Below are positions 15,780 through 23,845 of a stretch of DNA of 64,000 nucleotides, one piece after another. Under the pieces are notes generated by a model. The model worked only from the letters and a program-made list of their open reading frames with translations. It was not told the origin of the DNA and did no database searches. Position 1 is the first letter of the stretch, and the number at the start of each line of letters is the position of its first letter. Source of the stretch: an uncultured Lachnospiraceae bacterium. Lineage in GTDB: Bacteria; Bacillota; Clostridia; Lachnospirales; Lachnospiraceae. Position numbers and translations under genes: made by a program. The stretch covers positions 1 through 64,000 of the forward strand of contig CACXGE010000099.1 of assembly GCA_902767135.1 (NCBI GenBank), read 5' to 3'.

Positions 15780-17474
15780 ATGGCAAAAACAGTGGCAATT
15801 GGAATACAGAGTTTTGATAAGATAATAGAAGGAAACTATTTTTATATTGACAAGACATCCTTTATAAAAGAGTGGTGGGAAAGCGGAGATGATGTAACCC
15901 TTATTACCCGCCCAAGACGTTTTGGAAAAACCCTGAATATGAGTATGTTAGAGCAGTTCTTTTCTGTGGATTATGCAGAACGGGGAGAGTTGTTTGAGGG
16001 ACTTTCCATCTGGGAGGAGGAAAAATACAGAGAGTTACAGGGAACCTATCCGGTGATTAGTCTGTCTTTTGCCCGGATAAAAGAAAAGGATTATAAGAAA
16101 ACAAAGGCTAAAATATATGAAGTGATTAGAAATGAATATATTAAATATAGTTTTATAAAAGACAGTGATGTTTTAACAGATGCAGACAGAGATACGTTTA
16201 ACCGTATGTTATCAAGAGACATGGAGGAAACAGATGCAACCTCAGGGTTGTACCAGCTATCTGATTTTATGTATCGTTATTATGGGAAAAAAGTGATTAT
16301 TTTACTGGATGAATATGACACTCCCATGCAGGAGGCTTATGTAAATGGATTCTGGGATGAACTGGTTGCGTTTACCAGAAGTCTCTTTAACTCTACGTTC
16401 AAGACAAACCCATATATGGCAAGAGCTGTTATGACTGGAATTACACGAGTAAGCAAGGAGTCCATTTTTTCCGATTTAAACAATTTGAAAGTTGTTACCA
16501 CTACATCAAATGAATATGCCACGTGGTTTGGTTTTACAGAACAAGAGGTTTTTTGTGCATTGGAGGACTGTGGATATGGTAATAGAAAGGAAGAGATAAA
16601 ACGATGGTATGATGGATTTGTTTTTGGAGAACAAAAGGATATTTATAACCCCTGGTCTATTTTGAATTTTCTGGATACAGGGAAACTTGCCACGTATTGG
16701 GCTAACACCAGCTCCAATAGTCTGGTTGGAAAACTCATCCGGGAGGGAAGCAAAAGAGTAAAACTCAGTTTCGAAACTTTGCTGCTGGGGAAAACAATCT
16801 GCTGTCCGATGGATGAGCAGATTGTGTATAATCAGCTAGATAATAGTGAAGGGGCTATCTGGAGTCTGCTGCTTGCCAGTGGGTATCTGAAAGTAATCCA
16901 TTATGAAAGCGAAGAAAATGTGGTGGGTGGTGGATTTCCTAAATACGAACTGGAACTTACCAATTTTGAAGTAAAGCGTATGTTTGAGCGCATGGTGCAT
17001 ACATGGTTTGAAGAACAGGAGGGAAACTATAACGATTTTGTGGAAGCCTTGATTCTGGGAGATTTAGATGCCATGAATGAATATATGAATCGTGTGGCAG
17101 AGCAGATGTTTAGCAGTTTTGATGGCGGAATCAAGCCTTCCAAATCACAGCCTGAGCGCTTTTATCATGGATTTGTACTAGGTTTAATTGTCGACCTTTC
17201 AGACCGATATGTAATTACATCCAACCGGGAAAGCGGATTCGGACGATATGATGTGGTGATAGAGCCAAAGGATAAGAAAGAGGATGCAATCATTTTAGAG
17301 TTTAAGGTGTTCCATTCCAAAAAAGAAACATCTTTAGAAGACACCGTTGCATCTGCTCTTGCCCAGATCAAAGAGAAAAACTATGAGGCAGACTTGATTC
17401 GAAAGGGAATCCCGGCAGAGCATATCCGCAAGTATGGTTTTGCCTTTGAGGGAAAAAAGGTGCTGATTGGATGA
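15780..17474 (+). CDS. AAA-ATPase-like protein with C-terminal PD-(D/E)XK nuclease domain
   Basis: 564 residues of a family common and multi-copy in Lachnospiraceae and Bacteroidetes (AAA-ATPase_like/DUF1703 architecture). The N-terminal part has a Walker A-like RPRRFGKT near residue 43 and Walker B IILLDEYDTP near 173; the C-terminal part has a PD-(D/E)XK core, YDVVIEPKD then AIILEFKVF near 504. The biological role is not established; mobile or defence-related functions have been supposed. AGGAGG lies nine bases before the ATG. It stands alone between two terminator-like palindromes. Confidence 0.85.
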   Translation: MAKTVAIGIQSFDKIIEGNYFYIDKTSFIKEWWESGDDVTLITRPRRFGKTLNMSMLEQFFSVDYAERGELFEGLSIWEEEKYRELQGTYPVISLSFARIKEKDYKKTKAKIYEVIRNEYIKYSFIKDSDVLTDADRDTFNRMLSRDMEETDATSGLYQLSDFMYRYYGKKVIILLDEYDTPMQEAYVNGFWDELVAFTRSLFNSTFKTNPYMARAVMTGITRVSKESIFSDLNNLKVVTTTSNEYATWFGFTEQEVFCALEDCGYGNRKEEIKRWYDGFVFGEQKDIYNPWSILNFLDTGKLATYWANTSSNSLVGKLIREGSKRVKLSFETLLLGKTICCPMDEQIVYNQLDNSEGAIWSLLLASGYLKVIHYESEENVVGGGFPKYELELTNFEVKRMFERMVHTWFEEQEGNYNDFVEALILGDLDAMNEYMNRVAEQMFSSFDGGIKPSKSQPERFYHGFVLGLIVDLSDRYVITSNRESGFGRYDVVIEPKDKKEDAIILEFKVFHSKKETSLEDTVASALAQIKEKNYEADLIRKGIPAEHIRKYGFAFEGKKVLIG

Positions 17475-17476
17475 AC

Positions 17477-17513
17477 ATTACGGTCTCAGCAGTAAATGCT
17501 GAGACCTGTAATG
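17477..17513. repeat. Palindrome downstream of the AAA/nuclease gene
   Basis: ATTACGGTCTCAGCA and TGCTGAGACCTGTAAT form a near-perfect 15-bp stem with loop GTAAA. No T run follows, so it is not a classical terminator. It lies directly next to a 31-bp GTAAC element. A GTCTCA/TGAGAC stem also occurs at 53521-53536. Confidence 0.6.
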
Positions 17514-17517
17514 AATA

Positions 17518-17564
17518 GAAACTTCGTAACAGTTTAGCCTATGGCTGAACTGTTACGAAATTTC
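17518..17564. mobile_element. 31-bp GTAAC palindromic element with imperfect 8-bp flanking repeat
   Basis: Element at 17526-17556: arms GTAACAGTTTAGCC and GGCTGAACTGTTAC around a three-base centre. Flanks GAAACTTC (17518) and GAAATTTC (17557) match at seven of eight positions. They can also pair as inverted repeats, which weakens this copy as evidence for duplication. Confidence 0.72.
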
Positions 17565-17674
17565 AAGTTTCCCCCAGGAAAGTGTTGAACACTTTAAAAA
17601 AAAGAGATATAATGGAGTCTGTTGTGAATATTCGTATGGGTATTCGCAGAATTCAAGACATAGGAGAGGAAACA

Positions 17675-18319
17675 ATGAAGCGGAGAGTTGGAAAGCTACT
17701 TCAAATTTTTCCTATCATTGTAGTAATGACTATAAGTAGTGGCTGTGGGAGTGAACCGGTATTGTCCACGGATGTGATTGCTCAGTTTGAAGGAGAGGAC
17801 ATTACAAAAGAAGAGGTTTCTTTTTATTTAATTGTCAATCAGATTGTATATGAAAAACAGTTTGCCAGTGAGTATCCTGACCAGGATATCTGGCAGATGG
17901 ATTTGCTGGGGACTGGAAATACCTTGGAGGAGGATGTAAAGTCAAGTATATTACAACAACTTCGTCAGATGCATATTTTGTTGGATAAGGCAGAGGAATA
18001 TCATGTGGAGTTTTCCAAGGAAGACGAGGAAGAATTATTGGTGTTAATGGAAATATTTCAGCAGGAGTATGCACCAAAGGTTCTGGAGGAATTGCAGATG
18101 GAGGATGGGATGCCCAGGGAACGCATGAAAGAATCCATGCTTGCGGCCAAGGTGAAGGAGAAAATATGTAATTCCAAAGGCTGGAGTGAGGAGGAAAAGG
18201 AGAAAAAATTTGAACGTCTTATGGAAGAATGGGCATTGTCCTATCATTTCACCATTCGGGAAACAGATTGGGAAAACACCCATTTTACGTTAGGGCAGTA
18301 TAGTGAGGAAAGCCAGTGA
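17675..18319 (+). CDS. Probable SurA/PrsA-like lipoprotein
   Basis: 214-residue exported protein. A basic start (MKRRVGKLLQ) and hydrophobic stretch lead to SSGCGSEP, a plausible lipobox. The body reads like the N-terminal helical domain of SurA/PrsA-type foldases: VIAQFEGEDITKEEVSFYL, then acidic helices, without a recognisable peptidyl-prolyl isomerase domain. It is followed by a longer protein with the same opening plan, so the two are probably paralogues acting outside the membrane. AGGAGAGGA precedes the chosen ATG; an earlier in-frame ATG at 17582 would spoil the signal peptide. Confidence 0.65.
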   Translation: MKRRVGKLLQIFPIIVVMTISSGCGSEPVLSTDVIAQFEGEDITKEEVSFYLIVNQIVYEKQFASEYPDQDIWQMDLLGTGNTLEEDVKSSILQQLRQMHILLDKAEEYHVEFSKEDEEELLVLMEIFQQEYAPKVLEELQMEDGMPRERMKESMLAAKVKEKICNSKGWSEEEKEKKFERLMEEWALSYHFTIRETDWENTHFTLGQYSEESQ

Positions 18320-18372
18320 TGATTGAAAATTAGGAATCAGAAATCAGAAATCAGAGATGATAAAGTAAAGAT

Positions 18373-18397
18373 ATCTGTTCCGTGGTTCTGAACAGAT
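18373..18397. repeat. 27-bp-class palindrome, copy 1
   Basis: ATCTGTTC and GAACAGAT arms around CGTGGTTCT. Nearly identical at 44009-44033, and related at 23606-23632. A 31-bp GTAAC element is inserted at its right edge. Confidence 0.6.
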
Positions 18398-18437
18398 AGT
18401 AACAGTTTATCCATAGGCTAAACTGTTGCAACAGATG
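18391..18437. mobile_element. 31-bp GTAAC palindromic element next to another palindrome
   Basis: Element at 18399-18429, arms GTAACAGTTTATCC and GGCTAAACTGTTGC. Flanks AACAGATA (18391-18398) and AACAGATG (18430-18437) match at seven of eight. The left flank is the right arm of the 27-bp palindrome, so this element went into an existing palindrome. Confidence 0.8.
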
Positions 18438-18466
18438 CGAAAATATGAAATCAGAGGAGAAGAAAG

Positions 18467-19558
18467 ATGAAAAAGTCAGTAAAAGTTTTAGGTATCACTG
18501 CTGCAATGATGGCAGCATTAACTATGGGGGGCTGTGGAACCAAACCTACAGAAACTGCGGCAACTGTATATGGAGAGAATGTGTCTGTCAGTGAACTTGG
18601 TATGTATACTATTTATCAGCAGGTTCAGTATGAGCAGTTTTACAGTATGTATTTGGGAACTTCGGTAGACTGGTCACAGGAGTACGATGGTGCAACCATG
18701 GAGGATGAAACAAAGAAAAACGCCTTAGATACATTTAAGAAAATGAAAATTGTAGCTGCACATGCAGGGGATTACAATGTTTCTGTCTCAGAAAAAGAAC
18801 AAAAGAAGATTGATAAAGCAGCCAAAAAACTGGTGAAAAGTAATGATACCAAAGCACAGAAGGTCTTGTATATTACGGAAGATGGCGCCAAGGAATTATT
18901 TAAGACTTATTATTTATATAATAAAACAAGTGAGGCCATGGTAGCAGATGTAGATACGAATGTTTCTGATGAGGAAGCAGCACAGAAAAAAATGTCATAT
19001 GTAAAGTTTGACTTGGAATCTACTACAGATGAAGAAGGAAATACGGTAGAGTTGACAGAGGATGAGAAGAAAGAAGCAAAAGCTAAGGCAGAGGAAGTTG
19101 CCAAGGCAGGAGCAGACAAATTAGAAGCGTCAGTGGAAGGTACGGATTATACTGTGGAAACTGCCACCTTTGATGATGAGTCGGATACTTTGGACAAGAA
19201 GGTGTACAAGGCAGCCAAGAAATTAAAAGAAGGACAGATGTCAAAGGTAATTGAAACAGACAGTGCCTGCTATGTCATTCGTTTGGATAGCAATTTAGAC
19301 AGAGAAGCAACAGACAGCAAGAAGGAAGAAATTGTAAGCCAAAGAAAGAGTGATGCTTTTGATGCGATTTACGAAGAATGGGAGAAGGCAGATGATGCTT
19401 TTGTAGTAGATGAAAAAGTATGGAAAACCATAAGATTTAAAGATAAAATCACATTAAAGCAGGAGGAGACAGAAACCTCAGAAGAAAATACAGAAACTAA
19501 GGATACGGCTGACACAGAAGAGACACAATCAGAGGAGACCACAGAAGCCACAGAATAA
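18467..19558 (+). CDS. PrsA-like foldase lipoprotein
   Basis: 363-residue lipoprotein with signal MKKSVKVLGITAAMMAALTM and lipobox GGCGTKP. A helical domain (TVYGENVSVSELGMYTIYQQ) is followed near residues 170-275 by a parvulin-like region (KMSYVKFDLEST, then KKLKEGQMSKVIETDSACYV and IRLD), as in PrsA, which folds secreted proteins at the outer membrane face. The tail from about 330 is rich in Glu and Thr. GAGGAGAAG precedes the ATG. Its neighbour at 17675 shares the N-terminal plan. Isomerase activity is not certain because the catalytic region is divergent. Confidence 0.82.
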   Translation: MKKSVKVLGITAAMMAALTMGGCGTKPTETAATVYGENVSVSELGMYTIYQQVQYEQFYSMYLGTSVDWSQEYDGATMEDETKKNALDTFKKMKIVAAHAGDYNVSVSEKEQKKIDKAAKKLVKSNDTKAQKVLYITEDGAKELFKTYYLYNKTSEAMVADVDTNVSDEEAAQKKMSYVKFDLESTTDEEGNTVELTEDEKKEAKAKAEEVAKAGADKLEASVEGTDYTVETATFDDESDTLDKKVYKAAKKLKEGQMSKVIETDSACYVIRLDSNLDREATDSKKEEIVSQRKSDAFDAIYEEWEKADDAFVVDEKVWKTIRFKDKITLKQEETETSEENTETKDTADTEETQSEETTEATE

Positions 19559-19568
19559 ACAGAGAGAA

Positions 19569-19594
19569 AAACCTGCATAAATGCAGGTTTTTTA
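19569..19594 (+). terminator. Terminator after the PrsA-like gene
   Basis: AAACCTGCAT and ATGCAGGTTT followed by TTTATG, tight loop. It lies between the lipoprotein and phosphatase genes. Confidence 0.75.
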
Positions 19595-19611
19595 TGATAA
19601 CAGGAGGAAAG

Positions 19612-20259
19612 ATGGAGATTTATCTTATCAGACATGGAGAGACAGAATGGAATACTTTGCGAAAATTACAGGGAAGATCTGACACAGAATTAAATGAAGT
19701 GGGAATTCAATTAGCACAGATGACATCCAAGGCATTGGAGGATATCCCTTTTGATGTTATATACACCTCTCCACTAAAGCGTGCAAAAAAAACGGCAGAA
19801 ATCATGAAAGGGGATAGAGATATCCCTTTGATTGAGGAGGAGAGAATTCAGGAAGTGTGTTTTGGAGCGTATGAAGGCTTAGGGTGCACGAAAGAAAACT
19901 ATGAGATACCGGATCCAGAATTTGAATATTTTTTTCAGGCACCGGAAAAGTATGTGGCAAAAAATGGATGTGAAAGTATAGAACAATTATGTGAAAGAAC
20001 CACTTCCTTTTTGAAAGAACTGTTAAACAGGAAGGAACTGCAGGATAAGAAGGTCTTAATTGCAACCCACGGTGCAGCTATGAAGGGACTTCTCAGTATT
20101 TTTCATGAAGGAGAAAAAGAAAATTTCTGGGGATGTGGTGTACATAAAAACTGTGCAGTCACCAAATTAACCTATAAGCATGGGAAATTGGAATTAGAAT
20201 ATGAAAACCGCATTTTCTACCCGGAACATTTGGGGACAAAACCCAGATTTGCAAAATAG
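19612..20259 (+). CDS. Histidine phosphatase family protein (phosphoglycerate mutase-like)
   Basis: 215 residues with the RHGETEWN catalytic motif near residue 7 (the phosphorylated His), RSDTELNEVG, SPLKRAKKTAEI and ATHGAAMKG with the second His. Family members include phosphoglycerate mutase, cobalamin phosphatase CobC and sugar phosphatases; the short length without the mutase insert fits a phosphatase rather than a glycolytic mutase. AGGAGG lies four or five bases before the ATG. ybaK follows after 18 bases. Confidence 0.9.
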   Translation: MEIYLIRHGETEWNTLRKLQGRSDTELNEVGIQLAQMTSKALEDIPFDVIYTSPLKRAKKTAEIMKGDRDIPLIEEERIQEVCFGAYEGLGCTKENYEIPDPEFEYFFQAPEKYVAKNGCESIEQLCERTTSFLKELLNRKELQDKKVLIATHGAAMKGLLSIFHEGEKENFWGCGVHKNCAVTKLTYKHGKLELEYENRIFYPEHLGTKPRFAK

Positions 20260-20277
20260 TCGTAAGGAGGAATACAG

Positions 20278-20760
20278 ATGGCAAAGGAAAAAGAAGTCAA
20301 AACCAATGCCATGAGAATCTTAGATAAAAATAAGATTTCCTATCAGGTGAACACCTATGAGTGTGATGAATTTATTGATGGAGTGCATATTGCAGATAAG
20401 TTAAACCAGCCCTATGAAATCAGTTTTAAGACGTTGGTGGCTGTGGGAAAAAGCAAGGCAAATTATGTGTTTGTGATTCCTGTGGATAAAGAAATTGATT
20501 TCAAGAAGGCAGCGAAAATGGTGGGAGAAAAAAGTGTGGAATTAGTCCCGGTAAAGGAAATCCAGGGATTGACAGGTTACATCCGGGGAGGATGTACGCC
20601 CATAGGAATGAAAAAACTATTCCCCACGGTGATTCAGGAAAGTGCAAAGAATTATGAAACAATCATTGTCAGTGGTGGAAAATTAGGACTTCAGTTAGAG
20701 TTATCCCCAAAAGATTTGTGTAAAGTGGTCAAAGGAGAGTATGGAGATGTTATCCAATAA
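20278..20760 (+). CDS. ybaK: YbaK/EbsC-type Cys-tRNA(Pro) deacylase
   Basis: 160-residue editing-domain protein that hydrolyses Cys mis-attached to tRNA-Pro. It matches the YbaK group: NAMRILDKNKISYQVNTYEC at the start, KTLVAVGKSKANYVFVIPVD in the middle with the conserved Lys, and GYIRGGCTPIGMKK. Normal length. TAAGGAGG lies before the ATG. Its 3' end overlaps the next gene by about 14 bases. Confidence 0.92.
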   Translation: MAKEKEVKTNAMRILDKNKISYQVNTYECDEFIDGVHIADKLNQPYEISFKTLVAVGKSKANYVFVIPVDKEIDFKKAAKMVGEKSVELVPVKEIQGLTGYIRGGCTPIGMKKLFPTVIQESAKNYETIIVSGGKLGLQLELSPKDLCKVVKGEYGDVIQ

Positions 20761-21586
20761 AAAATATCTGTTGTTTGGTATCCTGATTCTTGTACTTATG
20801 TCAGCAGCGGGTGGGGTATGGTATTATCATGAGATGGCCAAGAAAGAAGGGCGGATATCATCCGCACAGAATGCACAGCAAAAAGAGCATGCATCGGAAG
20901 AAATGACCACAGAAAAGGCAGAAGGAATTGTGATTTTTCTTCACTCAGGTGGTTTTGTGGTGGAGAAAAATAATTATCATGAATTATTTGGTGCGGCAGT
21001 GGGGAAGGAACTGGGATTTGATTATGTGGTGCCGGATTATCCTGTGAATACCACCTATGAGGAAACCTTGTATTACATGGAGGAAATATACAAAAACGCC
21101 AGGGAACAGTATGACAAGATGTGGTTGATTGGCTGTTCTGCAGGAGCGAATCTTTCCGTGGCAAGTATGTTAAAGTATGGAGATACCTATGGTATGCCGG
21201 ATAAATTGATTCTTATGTCCCCATGGTTGGACACCTCCATGGAAAACCCGGACATTGTATGTGTCAGCGATTTTGACAAAGAGTTTTATGAATCCTTAGT
21301 TCAATGGGGACAAAACTATAATGGTGGGGATAATGAAACGATGTATGCCAGTCCCCTGAAAGCAAAAAAAACCCAGTTAAAAAAGTTTCCAGAGACAATT
21401 ATGTTTGTTGGGGAAATTGATATTTTACGTTTTGATGCGGAGAAATTCAGTGAGAAACTTAAGGCGGCAGGGGTGGATTGTACCTATGTCACCGCCCAGG
21501 GAAAAAATCATGGGGAGATATTTACAGAGTTTGCAGGAAATTTGCAAATACCTGAAATTATGAAACCATATATTTCATTGGAGTAA
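20747..21586 (+). CDS. Membrane-anchored alpha/beta hydrolase (HSL-type esterase-like)
   Basis: 279 residues. One N-terminal helix (LLFGILILVLMSAAGGVWYY) anchors it, probably facing outside. The hydrolase fold shows HSGGF in place of the HGGG oxyanion motif, nucleophile elbow GCSAGAN, an acidic residue in GEIDILR and His in GKNHGE, so the catalytic triad looks complete. Family members cleave short esters or peptides; the substrate is unknown. I chose the ATG at 20747 because AAAGGAG sits nine bases upstream; the ATG at 20741 is too close. It overlaps the ybaK end. Confidence 0.82.
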   Translation: MLSNKKYLLFGILILVLMSAAGGVWYYHEMAKKEGRISSAQNAQQKEHASEEMTTEKAEGIVIFLHSGGFVVEKNNYHELFGAAVGKELGFDYVVPDYPVNTTYEETLYYMEEIYKNAREQYDKMWLIGCSAGANLSVASMLKYGDTYGMPDKLILMSPWLDTSMENPDIVCVSDFDKEFYESLVQWGQNYNGGDNETMYASPLKAKKTQLKKFPETIMFVGEIDILRFDAEKFSEKLKAAGVDCTYVTAQGKNHGEIFTEFAGNLQIPEIMKPYISLE

Positions 21587-21634
21587 GGTACCAGAAACTG
21601 TTACTAAAGTATTAAATTATGAAAATTATTTCAC

Positions 21635-21664
21635 AGACCTGGAAATTATCCAGGTCTAATTTTG
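21635..21664 (+). terminator. Terminator after the hydrolase gene
   Basis: AGACCTGG and CCAGGTCT, 7-base loop, then AATTTTG. Confidence 0.75.
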
Positions 21665-21791
21665 TGCAAAAGCGATGAAAAAACATGGTTTGTTCTGAAA
21701 AAATATACAAAAAATCACATAAAAAAGTAACAAAACTGATAAAGTTATGTAAAAATAACGAAAATAGTGGCAATTTTCCTTCAAAAAGATG

Positions 21792-21797
21792 TATAAT
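21792..21797 (+). promoter_or_regulatory. Probable -10 element of the surface protein gene
   Basis: TATAAT preceded by GATG, 31 bases before the ATG at 21828, with AAGGAGG in between. No good TTGACA lies at the right distance, so the -35 element is weak or absent. Confidence 0.5.
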
Positions 21798-21827
21798 GAC
21801 TATGTTTAGATAAGGAGGAAAGTTGTT

Positions 21828-23591
21828 ATGAAGAGGGTATATGTAAAAAAATTGGCAGCAGTCGTATTATCTATAGCACTGGTGACGGGAAATACAGCAT
21901 CTAATATGATGGTCACCAATGCAGCAACCCAAACGGTAAAATCAATTACATTAAACAGTAAATCAAAAAAGATGGCAGTGGGAGAAAAGACTACTTTAAA
22001 AGTGAAAAGTGTAAAGCCTGGGAATGTCTCAAAGAAGGTTATCTGGAAAACACAAAACAGTAAAATTGCCACAGTAAATTCTAACGGTAAAGTAACAGCA
22101 AAAAAGCCGGGAAATACTACCATAACAGCAATAAGTAAAGTAAATAGAAGTGTGAAAGCTACATGTAAAATCAAGGTGTATGCAAAGGTGAAAAGTGTGA
22201 CGGCTTCTGTTAGCAGGAAAACCATTGAGGTGGGTGAGAACTTCAAATTAAAAGCAAAAATAGCACCTTCTAACGCTTTAAAAACAGTGACGTTTCGCTC
22301 AAGTAATGAGGAGGTTGTCAGTGTATCAGCAGCAGGTGTGGTAACAGGGGAAGAAATTGGCAGGGCTACCATTTACATTACCAGCAAATCCGGAGCAAAA
22401 CAGGGAAAATGTATCGTTACCGTCAGTGATTCATTTGCAAATTATGTTGAGGGCAGGGAGGATGATGGAAATGGAACGGTGGTCAAAAATACACCAACTC
22501 CAGTGTTGAACTTTATCTTTGATGACGAAGATGAGGAAGAAGATGATTACGAAGAAGATGACGGAGATGAGGAAGAAGATGACGAGGATGAAAATTATGT
22601 AGTAATCACTAAGGCACCTGCAACGCCAACGAATACTCCAATACCAACCAACACCCCAATTCCAACAGATCCAGCAGACGTTATTTTACATAGTGGTACA
22701 TACAAAAACGTCAGTTGGCAGATAAACGGAGAGGGATTGTTGGGGGTAACAGGGACAGGAGATATGTATGAAACAGGAAATGTTCCTTGGTTTGAATGGT
22801 CTGATGAGATTACAGCCGCAAAAATTTCTGTTCAGGGTGCTACATCAGCACAGGAAATGTTTAACAATTGCCGGAATATGACCAGCCTGGATATTACTGA
22901 ATTTGATATGTCTGAACTTGTGAATATGAAGGGAATGTTTAAAAACTGCAGCAGTCTTAAGGAAATTGAAATACAGGATGTGGATACCAGGAAGGTGACC
23001 ACCATGGAAAATATGTTTGCAGGATGTGAAAGTTTATTGTGGGCACCAGTAGAGAATTTTAATACAGAAAATGTGAAAAACATGAAGAAGATGTTTCGTA
23101 ACTGCAGTTCTTTGGTAGAATTAGATTTGGGAAGTTTTGATATGTCAAAGGTAACTCAGGCAGAGAATATGTTTGCAGGATGTACCAAACTTGTGAGTAT
23201 CCTTAGTCCGGAAAGCACAGGGCAGATTATCATAGAACTACCAGTGGGAACCTGGCAGGACGAAGAAGAAATTTATTATTTTCATCTGCCACAAAATATA
23301 ACAGAGAGCAAAGAATTAACAAAGATATCTGATGAAAAACTGGAAGTAACATCAACTCCAATTCCCAACGCTGGGGATGAAGAAGATTTTGAGGGAGAGG
23401 ATTTTGAGGACGAAGATTCAGAAGAGGATTCTGGGGAGGAGGATTTTGAGGACGAAGATTCAGAAGAGGATTCTGGGGAGAAAGATTTTGAGGACGAAGA
23501 TTCAGAGGAAGAGGATTCCCAGGAGGAAGATTCTCGGGAAGAAATCATATTTATGATAAAAATCACTCCAACACCGATTCCGAATCTGTAA
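21828..23591 (+). CDS. Secreted surface protein with Big_2 and BspA-type repeats
   Basis: 587 residues. A signal peptide (MKRVYVKKLAAVVLSIALVT, then GNTAS) leads to two bacterial Ig-like Big_2 domains at about 35-120 and 125-205 (KSITLNSKSKKMAVGEKTTL and similar). Then come an acidic linker, a Thr-Pro stretch (TNTPIPTNTPIPT), and DUF285/BspA-like repeats at about 300-470 built on MFxxCxxL units with FDMS. A second acidic stretch near 515-575 contains DFEDEDSEEDSGE-type repeats encoded by a 42-bp DNA repeat. No sorting signal or anchor is visible. Likely an adhesion or cell-surface protein; the ligand is unknown. Confidence 0.85.
   Translation: MKRVYVKKLAAVVLSIALVTGNTASNMMVTNAATQTVKSITLNSKSKKMAVGEKTTLKVKSVKPGNVSKKVIWKTQNSKIATVNSNGKVTAKKPGNTTITAISKVNRSVKATCKIKVYAKVKSVTASVSRKTIEVGENFKLKAKIAPSNALKTVTFRSSNEEVVSVSAAGVVTGEEIGRATIYITSKSGAKQGKCIVTVSDSFANYVEGREDDGNGTVVKNTPTPVLNFIFDDEDEEEDDYEEDDGDEEEDDEDENYVVITKAPATPTNTPIPTNTPIPTDPADVILHSGTYKNVSWQINGEGLLGVTGTGDMYETGNVPWFEWSDEITAAKISVQGATSAQEMFNNCRNMTSLDITEFDMSELVNMKGMFKNCSSLKEIEIQDVDTRKVTTMENMFAGCESLLWAPVENFNTENVKNMKKMFRNCSSLVELDLGSFDMSKVTQAENMFAGCTKLVSILSPESTGQIIIELPVGTWQDEEEIYYFHLPQNITESKELTKISDEKLEVTSTPIPNAGDEEDFEGEDFEDEDSEEDSGEEDFEDEDSEEDSGEKDFEDEDSEEEDSQEEDSREEIIFMIKITPTPIPNL
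23393..23518 (+). repeat. 42-bp in-frame tandem repeat in the surface protein gene
   Basis: A unit starting GATTTTGAGGACGAAGATTC recurs at about 23401, 23443 and 23485, with few changes. It encodes DFEDEDSEEDSGE and keeps the frame, so the number of units can vary without breaking the gene. Confidence 0.8.
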
Positions 23592-23605
23592 TCCTAGAGG
23601 AAGCA

Positions 23606-23632
23606 TATCTGTCAAGACCCATGAAACAGATA
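23606..23632. repeat. 27-bp-class palindrome, copy 2
   Basis: TATCTGT and ACAGATA arms with a divergent 13-base centre. Same outer sequence and length as those at 18372-18398 and 44008-44034. A 31-bp GTAAC element follows 13 bases later. Confidence 0.5.
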
Positions 23633-23645
23633 CGAATCCATAGAA

Positions 23646-23676
23646 GTAACAGTTTAGCCATAGGCTAAACTGTTAC
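23646..23676. mobile_element. 31-bp GTAAC palindromic element, no flanking repeat
   Basis: The most regular copy: GTAACAGTTTAGCC, centre ATA, GGCTAAACTGTTAC, a perfect 14-bp stem. Flanks CCATAGAA and GATAAAAA do not match, so the duplication has decayed or a rearrangement occurred. Confidence 0.7.
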
Positions 23677-23692
23677 GATAAAAAAACAGTCC

Positions 23693-23727
23693 AAGGTGTA
23701 TAAGAAATTTTCTTATACACCTTTTTG
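23693..23727 (+). terminator. Terminator after the surface protein gene
   Basis: AAGGTGTATAAGAA and TTCTTATACACCTT, 14-bp stem, then TTT. It lies 100 bases after the stop, with two palindromic elements between. Confidence 0.85.
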
Positions 23728-23845
23728 AAGCTTGTAACTATTTTAGGCTTTCTTAAGTGGCAATTTTGTGGTATGATAAAGATTAGTTATGTGACAGTTC
23801 CAATATCAGGGGACAAAAATCAGTTACAGATATGAGGACTTTATT

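Noticed and set aside
17477-17513. Palindrome after the AAA/nuclease gene as a terminator
   Set aside because: Strong stem but no T run on either strand; listed as a repeat instead.
23393-23518. CRISPR-like array in the repeat of the surface protein gene
   Set aside because: The units are directly tandem, in frame and coding, without spacers; no cas gene is present.
21767-23770. Shared AGTGGCAATTTT before the surface protein gene and before gdpP as a common promoter element
   Set aside because: The distance to the -10-like sequence differs (15 versus 4 bases), so it is probably chance.
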